A stretch of DNA of 64,000 nucleotides from Edaphochlamys debaryana. Taxonomy: Eukaryota; Chlorophyta; Chlorophyceae; Chlamydomonadales. Below, piece after piece: positions 57,476-64,000 of the stretch (within the stretch, counting starts at the first letter, position 1; each line of letters begins with the position of its first letter). Position numbers and translations under genes: made by a program. Under the pieces are notes generated by a model. The model saw nothing but the letters and a program-made list of their open reading frames with translations. It did not search any database and was not told where the DNA came from. The stretch covers positions 248,001-312,000 of the forward strand of contig JAEHOE010000090.1 in the NCBI GenBank assembly GCA_016858145.1. The letters are read 5' to 3'.

Positions 57476-58934
57476 TTAGGTATGGTGCGCTGCAAGAGCT
57501 CTCTTAACGCCGGCGGGAGCGACAACCCACGCGACGTTGGCGGGGCCCCTGGCGACGGCGGTGGGCCCCCTCGCGACAGCGGGGCCACGGGCCGCGGTGC
57601 AGGCCTGGGCGGCTGTGTTACGGGCTCCCCTGGTGAAGGCCCAGTCCGCCACCAGTTGCTCCATCTGGGTCGCGCGGGTGGCGGCGCAGCTCCACACGGA
57701 GCCGTCCCGGGCGGTGGCCCCGGACCGCAGCAGGAGCGTGGGGCTGCGGGAAAGGGCGTGGATAGGGCGGGAATAAGAGTTAGAGCATGCGCTAGTGAGG
57801 CAAGAGGTGGCTGAGCTCATAGGGGTTATGACTGGGGCAGGGCCGGCCAGGGCAGGGCAGGAGCGAAGGCGTCCTCCTCACCTGGCGCGAAGGCAGCCCT
57901 CGGGCAGGAACGCCGACAGTGCGACGTCGAGGCCGTGGATGGCGGCGGTGTGGGACACGCGCGACACGGACAGCGCAGAGCGGCCGCGCGCCAGCGAAGC
58001 GGTACGGCACGTACGGCAGTTCTGCAGGCGCTGGCCGTACGACGCACCCACGTCCACGAACACGAACTGAGGGCGGGGAGGGGGGAAGGGAGGACAATGG
58101 ACGGGGAGGACAGTCAGCTGACTGACAGGGACACGCTGCGATGAGAGAGCGCAAAGCTCCGGGAAGTCCGCAGCCTGCATCAAACCCCAGGCCAGGCAGC
58201 CCCCACTTGATGGCAAGCCAGAGCCTCGACCCAAGTACAGCTCCCCCCGGCCCCCTTCGCCCGCTTCCTCCCACGCACCTGCACCTGCGCTCCCTCCCCC
58301 GCCGCGTACGCCCTCCGCAGCCTCTCGATGGTGCCTCCGTGCGCCGCCGCCGCCTTGGCAGAGATGAACACGGTGGCCAGCAGCTTGCCCTCGGCGCACG
58401 CACGCCGGTTCAGGTCGAACCACTGGGAGGCGGAGCCCACCACCAGCCAGTCAGAAGGGTAGGCACGGGCGATGGTGGGGGCAGCGACCTGGGGGTGGGT
58501 GGGGTGAGGACGGAACGAGGTGAGTTGAGCGCGGAAGGTACACGGGCTGTAGGAAGCCGTCCCGCCCGACGCCGGTTGGCCGGACAACTCGCAGACGCCG
58601 ATGTGTAGCTCACCTGCATTGTGCGCTCCTTGACTGCTGTGGTTGCGTGGGCGATGTCGGGCTGCTTGGTGACGAGGGCGGACGCGGATGCCGCGAGGAG
58701 CATGGCCGGGGACATGGCAACCACCTTGGCGAGCAGAAATGAGGCAGCCGCGCCGTGGGTTAGAGCATCAGGTGATGGCTCGGTTGTAGTCCTGGGCGGT
58801 GCCGTCGTGGTTGCGGCAGGGGGACAGGGACCGCGCAGGGCAGGCCCGCGGGATCTTGCTGCCGGACCGCCAGCGGCGATGCTGCGCGCTCCGCGCACCG
58901 CAGCGCAAGTACTGGGAGCGCACATGGCGGCCAT
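57476..58934 (-). CDS. Unrecognised protein, member 1 of a two-copy family
   Basis: Four exons sum in frame to 327 residues: 58934-58614, 58488-58279, 58066-57882 and 57743-57476. The N-terminus MAAMCAPSTCAAVRGARSIA is rich in Ala, Arg and Ser and poor in acidic residues. It looks like an organelle transit peptide. A hydrophobic stretch ASFLLAKVVAMSPAMLLAAS follows. The core contains YPSDWLVVGSASQWFDLNRR, LLATVFISAKAAAAHGGTIE, FVFVDVGASYGQRLQ and a CxxC (NCRTC). The C-terminus has MEQLVADWAFTRGARN and a low-complexity Ala/Arg/Gly tail. I do not recognise the family. A TGTAA follows the stop. The paralogue at 63239 onward supports it being a real gene. Confidence 0.65.
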
Positions 58935-61900
58935 GTCAGCGCTGTTTATGCTGAAGGCTGCAGCCGGCGAAGCGACCCAGGGAACATGCAGGCTTAAATG
59001 CCGCTCTCGGTCGCTGAATGCCAGTCAATCTACGAGGACCTTTAGGTGTCGAGGGTTTTCACGGTGGTAATGGAACGCACGCTGGCTTGTGGCGTTTTGA
59101 AGATGTGACTCGCGAATTGTTGCGACAACAAGCTTGCGTCGGCACTTTGTATGACAGCGTTACGCTGTGTTGCGAAGATTATGGAGCAAACATGGCGTGC
59201 GAGCTTTATGGGCGGGCCCCCGCGGACCCGGCGGAAGCCGTACCGCACACGCACCTGTCCGGCACACCATCCACCTCAGCGCCCCACGCCCGAGCCCCGC
59301 CTTTCCACACCAACCGCACCGGAGTACTGAAGGAGGTGCACTTTGAGAGCTCCCTTACCTGAAGCTTTCAACCGTGGAGTCGACGCAGGGATGCCGCAAG
59401 TCCGAGGATTGGCATGCCGGACACCCTACGCAGCTGAGTCACCCGTGTCAGACGGGCGAGGAGGCAGCGCCCTCCCAGCCCCCGCCTGGGGCGGTCACGC
59501 TTTCCACGCAAGCTCCGCAGGCATAGGTGCCTCCAGGGCAGTCCAGGGCGTCCAGGCAGGTTAAGTCCAGGCCAGTCCTTGGGATTCCTCTTGTTGCCTG
59601 GCGAATTCCTGTCCGCCTGCTGTTGGTCTTAGCCGATCTATCCTCGCCCTGCGGAGTGCGCAGCTGCGGACCCCTCCCTCCGTCGCCACCCATGGCTCCA
59701 TGGGCCAGTTCCTCGACCCTGGGCTCTCCCCTGGTCGTGACAACTCACAAGGTATGGGGGGGGGGGGTAAAAACATTAGTCTCCTTACACCACCCCACAA
59801 AAGTCCCGACCCCGCCGACCCCCCCACCTCCCACCCTTGCCGTACACTGCACACACTGCCGTACATGGCCATAATGTAACCCATTCCCTCGATTATTGTG
59901 CCAATAGGCAACGCTTCGTGTGCGCTACTGCCTTGCGCGTGAACCGGAAGCGTCGATCAGGCTTGGGTCCTGTCCATAGACCATGCCCGCGTCCATGGAC
60001 CACTCTCCGGTACCTTGCATCCGCGCTATTCATTCCCTAGACCTCCTATATGAAGAGCTGCGGCCAGAATAGTACACCCGGACGCCTAGCAGCGGTGGCA
60101 GTGCCGGTCGTGACGTGTCCCACGTGCGGACATGCCGACAAGAGGCCCCCGCAGCCACCCTTCGACCACCATCCCCATGGTCTGTGGTGCTCAGGCACAC
60201 CCACGGTTCAGCCTCTGCTTGAAAGTTGATACCACGCTTTTACGCAAGGAAAGGGCCCTTGGGCTGCGTCAGACCGCTGTGACAAAAGTTCGGACGGGAG
60301 CTGTACCGGTACAAAAGTTCGGGACCCCCCCCCCCGTCCACCCCCCCAACTTTGAGGGCTGTCTCAGTCATGGGATCTGTGAATTTGTGGTTTTTGGGCT
60401 GAGCCGCCGCCGTTGGGCTCTTCGAGCGGCGAAGCCCCCCGGGATTACCCCGTGTCGGCGTGCGTGCGTGCGTGCGTGTGTGCCTGCGTCACGCATGATG
60501 CCACAAGCTCGAGCTATCTTGTCCCTATCGCTTGCGACTGAGAGCAGGGAAACGTATCGACCACGCTCCAACATGCCGGCGAAATGTCTGGGAGCTCAAC
60601 CTTCCCGCTTGTGCCCAAACTGAGCGCAGTATTGTTAGAGCGCCTCATGCATCTCGTATCCGTTGTTGGTGCGGTAGTTGCAACACTTTGCACTTGAGGG
60701 CGGAGGTTCCCGTAGCCGTAGCTGCGGGTGGGTCCGGCCGGCTATGTCCAGGCCGAGGCGAGTAGACGCCTGACGAGCGCACCACCTCGTGTAGTGCGGG
60801 GTTCCAACGAATTAATGGCCGGGTGCGAGCCCGCGTGCCGTGGTGCGGGCTGGTGGTGGAGAGGGGTTGAGGGCTGCACGGAGCCAGACTCGAACATTGG
60901 GCCCCCTGGGGGGGACCACGGGGCTCAGCCCTTTTCCTGCCTTCGGGCAGCCACCCTTGTCTGAAAGCTCCTCAAAGCGTGGTATGTATTTTTACACTTC
61001 CTGCCCCCCCCTGAGGTATGGCCCTGCTGGCACCTCGCCGTGGTGAGTGCCGCCCACTACGGTCCACTGCTGGGCAACGAAGGCGAGGGGGGTGCAGGAG
61101 CAGGGGGGAAGGGCCTCAGTCGAACAGTCGTTGCTTCTTCAAGGGTGTACCAGAACCCAGGCTTTGGGTAACGAACCATGTGGTGAGGAGCCGCAATGAA
61201 GCCCTACTCGGGTCGCGGCCCAGAAGGTTTGTTTGGGTTCATTTGCTGGTCCTCTCCTGAGGAGTGAGGACTGTGCAGAGTGGGCCTGCAGGCCGTCCTG
61301 CCGTCCAGGGTCGAGCTGCGTGCGCATGGGGATGAGAGATCCAGATGCCACGCACGGGCTGGTGGTAGTAAGGCCAACTACCGATGCCAAAAGCACTCAG
61401 TGCGCATTGCTAAGCCTCGCGGTGCAGCGAGGAGCAATGGGGGGCGGGGGATGAGGATGGCTGCAATGCAATGTGCAGCTAGCTGGGTCTGGCCCCCGGC
61501 GAAAGAGGGGCAAGTCCTGCATGGGAGCATGACTCCCAGACACAGAGGTGGACGCAGTTACGGCTGGCCATTACAGCGCGAGGGCGAGTCGACCCGACTG
61601 ACAACGGGAAGGCCTCATGCGTCAGCGTGCCGCTGCAACACTATCACGGCGCTACCACAACATGAGAGCCGTTGACAGGTCCAGGTAGGAGCGGGCGAGT
61701 GTGGCAGGCCCGCAATGAATACCCACGAACTCACGTCTCAGTCATAACAGGCCTGGCTGGCACCTCAGCTGGGATGGCCCCCAGCAGCACAGGGCCAAAC
61801 CCTTCAGCTGTCCTTGCGGAGCGGAGCACCGGGGCCCGCAAAGGCACAGAGCAGCACACGGCCTTGCACCACAAAGTCGTTGACCTCACGTCTCCGCAGG

Positions 61901-63238
61901 AGGTCAGCACATACGACACCATAGACTCAGCACAAAGCGGACCAGTAGACACGATGCAGAATGGTTAAGCTTAACGCAATGGCCATCACACACACTCAGG
62001 GCAGCACAGGCGCTTGGGCCTTATGGTGCCCCCAAGATGGCTGCAGGTATCAATCTTGTAGCCCCCAAGAATGCTTCAGAGCGCACAATAGGGGCTTGGC
62101 TGCGAAGCCCTTGACCACAAAAGTTCTGCCATCTGTACGGTCGTTGGGGAAGAATGAGGCAATTGGCCAAACGCCGTACCATGTGTACTTCGTACGGCAC
62201 TCGCTGCTTGCTTGCGTCTCTCCAAAAGCACTTCGGCTGCACAGCGGCAACGCGCCTGCATCATGAATTGAAGCACGCGCTACTGCCCAAAAAGATCAGC
62301 CCCCAAATTTTGGCGCGCAAAACGGCCAGTGGCAGGAAAGCAATTCTCTCCAGTCACAGAAACAACGGGGTGGGGTCGGTGCGGTCCGCAGAGCGGACCC
62401 AGTCCTCAAGCGCAACCGCCGTCATTCGCCTCGCCTCCAGATTCGTTTCTACCTTTTCCCTTCTCTTCTCTTGGCTCCTCATCATCTTCTCATCATCTTC
62501 CAGGTAGGTCAAGCCTGCCTCGAGAGTGAATTCTCCGCTTTATGCAACTGCACAGCCTAGATACGCCCAGGCGATAGGACCCCGCGATCCCATCGCAAGG
62601 GTCCACACGTCCAAGCACGCTGCAGAACGCAGCTGCTCACTCCCACACAGTATAGCAACATGTCAAACCGCCGCATCCTTGCCTGCCTCGGGAAAAGCAC
62701 AGGCAAGGCGCGTTATGCACAATGGCGCCAGACTGGAATCTCACTGTACCGCAACTCTGATCCCAGGTACGCGTGGCGATATATGCTTATGCTCTGAAAC
62801 AAAAACCCGTGTGCGCGGGCACGCATGCATCCACAACAACAGTGAACCTCAAAACCAGCGCGGTGAAGGCAGACAGGCCTTCGCCACCGTAGACAAAATA
62901 GCTTGAGGAGCCACTCGTAGCCCCGCCCAAGCAAGCCATGAAACCAAAAGCTGATGCTAGTACTCCAGGACCATGTGAAGCTACGGGCTAAGGAATACAG
63001 ACTGCGCCCAAGCTCACGAGCTTGTGGGCGCTGAAGCTGAGGTACAGAAACCAGCGCAAGCACAAAACGGCTGCAGCTGGTCAGCCCAAAGCATACAGAC
63101 TCATGCAGACTCATACAATGAAACATTTCTCTGCACCGCTGGGGCAAGCCCAGCCGGGCTTGCACTCGTACGGCTGACGCATCTCACCACCTCAAAAGCA
63201 GGCCTGACGTTCGCGCCATGCTGCGGCAGCGGGCTTGC
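58935..63238. other. 4.3 kb region without recognised genes
   Basis: Lies between the two paralogues of the unrecognised family. Contains a GTGC tetranucleotide run near 60456-60478 and a direct repeat of ACAAAAGTTCGG near 60287 and 60312. A short perfect hairpin GGTCCGC-AGA-GCGGACC lies near 62383-62399. Open frames on both strands are short and have no recognisable motifs. It may hold eroded transposon sequence or non-coding transcripts, but I cannot support either. Confidence 0.5.
60456..60480. repeat. GTGC tetranucleotide microsatellite
   Basis: About five GTGC units followed by GTGT variants. Confidence 0.8.
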
Positions 63239-64000
63239 TTAGATGGCACTGAAGACGGGGGTGGCTGTGGCGCGGGCGCGGGCGAGGGCGTCAGACAGGG
63301 CCGAGTTGATGAAGGCCCAGTCCGCCACCAGCTGCGCCAGGTCGGACACGTGCGTGGCGGCGCAGCAGCGGGAGGCGCCGTCCTCGCCCGTGGTGCTGGC
63401 GGTGAGCAGCAGGGTGGGGCTGCGGGTTGGGGAGGGGGACGGAGAGGGAGGGGAGGAAAGGGTAAGGGTAAGGGTGAGGCATGGGGAGCGGGAGGTGGGA
63501 TGCGGGCGCTAAGCGCTGGGAGAAAGCTGAGGAAGCAGGGAGGCGAGGCCAGGGCATTAAGATGTGTGATTGTTGCAAGAGTGTGCGGGAGGGCCGCACC
63601 TGGCGTGCAGGCAGCCCTCTGGCAGGAAGGCCGACAGCGCGACGTCGAGGCCGTGGATGGCGGCGGTGTGGGACACGCGCGACACGGACAGCGCAGAGCG
63701 GCCGCGCGCCAGCGAAGCGGTGCGGCACGTACGGCAGTTCTGCAGGCGCTGGCCGTACGACGCACCCACGTCCACGAACACGAACTGAGGGCGGGGAGGG
63801 GGGGAGGGGAGAAGGCGAGAGGCCGGGAGAAGGGTGAATACACTGCCAGAGCTACGCCGCAACAGTGGGTGTGGTGAGGAAGCCCCGGACAGGTCTGCAG
63901 CCCGCAACCTTACGCCAAGCCAGAGCAACCTCCGCTACTACATTGTTCGGCCCCCCTCCCCCGCCTCCTCCCACGCACCTGCACCTGCGCTCCCTCCCCC
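63239..64000 (-). CDS. Unrecognised protein, member 2 of the two-copy family (5' part outside window)
   Basis: The last exon (about 63419-63239) ends LARARATATPVFSAI-stop and contains LAQLVADWAFINSALSDALA. The preceding exon (about 63786-63603) is nearly identical to the corresponding exon of the gene at 57476-58934 (FVFVDVGASYGQRLQ, NCRTC). The end of the next upstream exon (EGAQVQ before a GTGCGT donor) is visible at 63980-64000. The final exon is diverged between the two copies while the middle exon is almost unchanged, suggesting gene conversion or strong constraint. Confidence 0.65.

Noticed and set aside
60880..60920. tRNA-like T-arm (minus strand GTTCGAGTCTGGC)
   Set aside because: The flanks do not fold into an acceptor stem or anticodon arm.
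1..64000. CRISPR arrays, bacterial operons, rRNA genes or an intact transposon
   Set aside because: No spaced identical repeats of CRISPR type, no Shine-Dalgarno-led gene strings, no rRNA sequence, and no transposase or reverse transcriptase domain was seen on either strand.

Overview
The window looks like a GC-rich nuclear contig from a green alga, most likely Chlorophyceae; I cannot name the species. The protein-coding genes are split into many short exons. Introns start G-rich (GTGGG, GTGAG, a few GC donors) and end in C-rich tracts before AG. Three plus-strand genes and one minus-strand gene are followed by the pentamer TGTAA, the poly(A) signal typical of chlorophyte algae. The families present (VTC with SPX, secreted PAPS-type sulfotransferase, ABCA transporter, proline-rich surface protein) fit that assignment. 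Exon models were built by eye from conserved motifs, splice sites and phase. Where a model is called in-frame, the exon lengths sum correctly.

Layout, left to right. 243-5864 (minus): SAMHD1-like HD-domain dNTP triphosphohydrolase, running off the left edge. 6914-9881 (plus): secreted sulfotransferase-like protein, divergent from the first gene. 11062-14876 (minus): secreted beta-propeller-like protein with a proline-rich stalk and a C-terminal anchor. 15360-16310 (minus): a duplicated, broken piece of the ABCA gene found further right. 17301-20677 (plus): intact NB-ARC plus TPR protein. 21632-30642 (plus): SPX-VTC-DUF202 protein whose polymerase active site looks eroded. 31109-45838 (plus): full-size ABCA transporter, 34 exons and about 2844 residues. 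46790-50313 (minus): two partial NB-ARC copies in tandem, the second broken. 51695-52810 (minus): pseudogene copy of the sulfotransferase 3' half. 52960-55806 (minus): gene with a possible N-acylated start and a helical N-terminal module running into a broken NB-ARC P-loop exon. 57476-58934 (minus) and 63239-64000 (minus, cut by the right edge): two members of a family I do not recognise.

Two themes stand out. First, the window is a mosaic of recent inverted segmental duplications (sulfotransferase, ABCA exons, NB-ARC exons), several of which carry introns and include nonsense or frameshift changes. Second, NB-ARC genes are expanding here, and one copy suggests an architecture of acylated N-terminus, four-helix-bundle-like domain, NB-ARC and (in the intact paralogue) TPRs. 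This is like an NLR-type immune or cell-death receptor. The functional reading is inference from the sequence.

The other genes are housekeeping or surface functions: nucleotide control, polyphosphate/phosphate sensing, lipid-type ABC transport, sulfation and cell-surface proteins. I see no operon-like organisation and no intact mobile element, tRNA, rRNA or CRISPR array.
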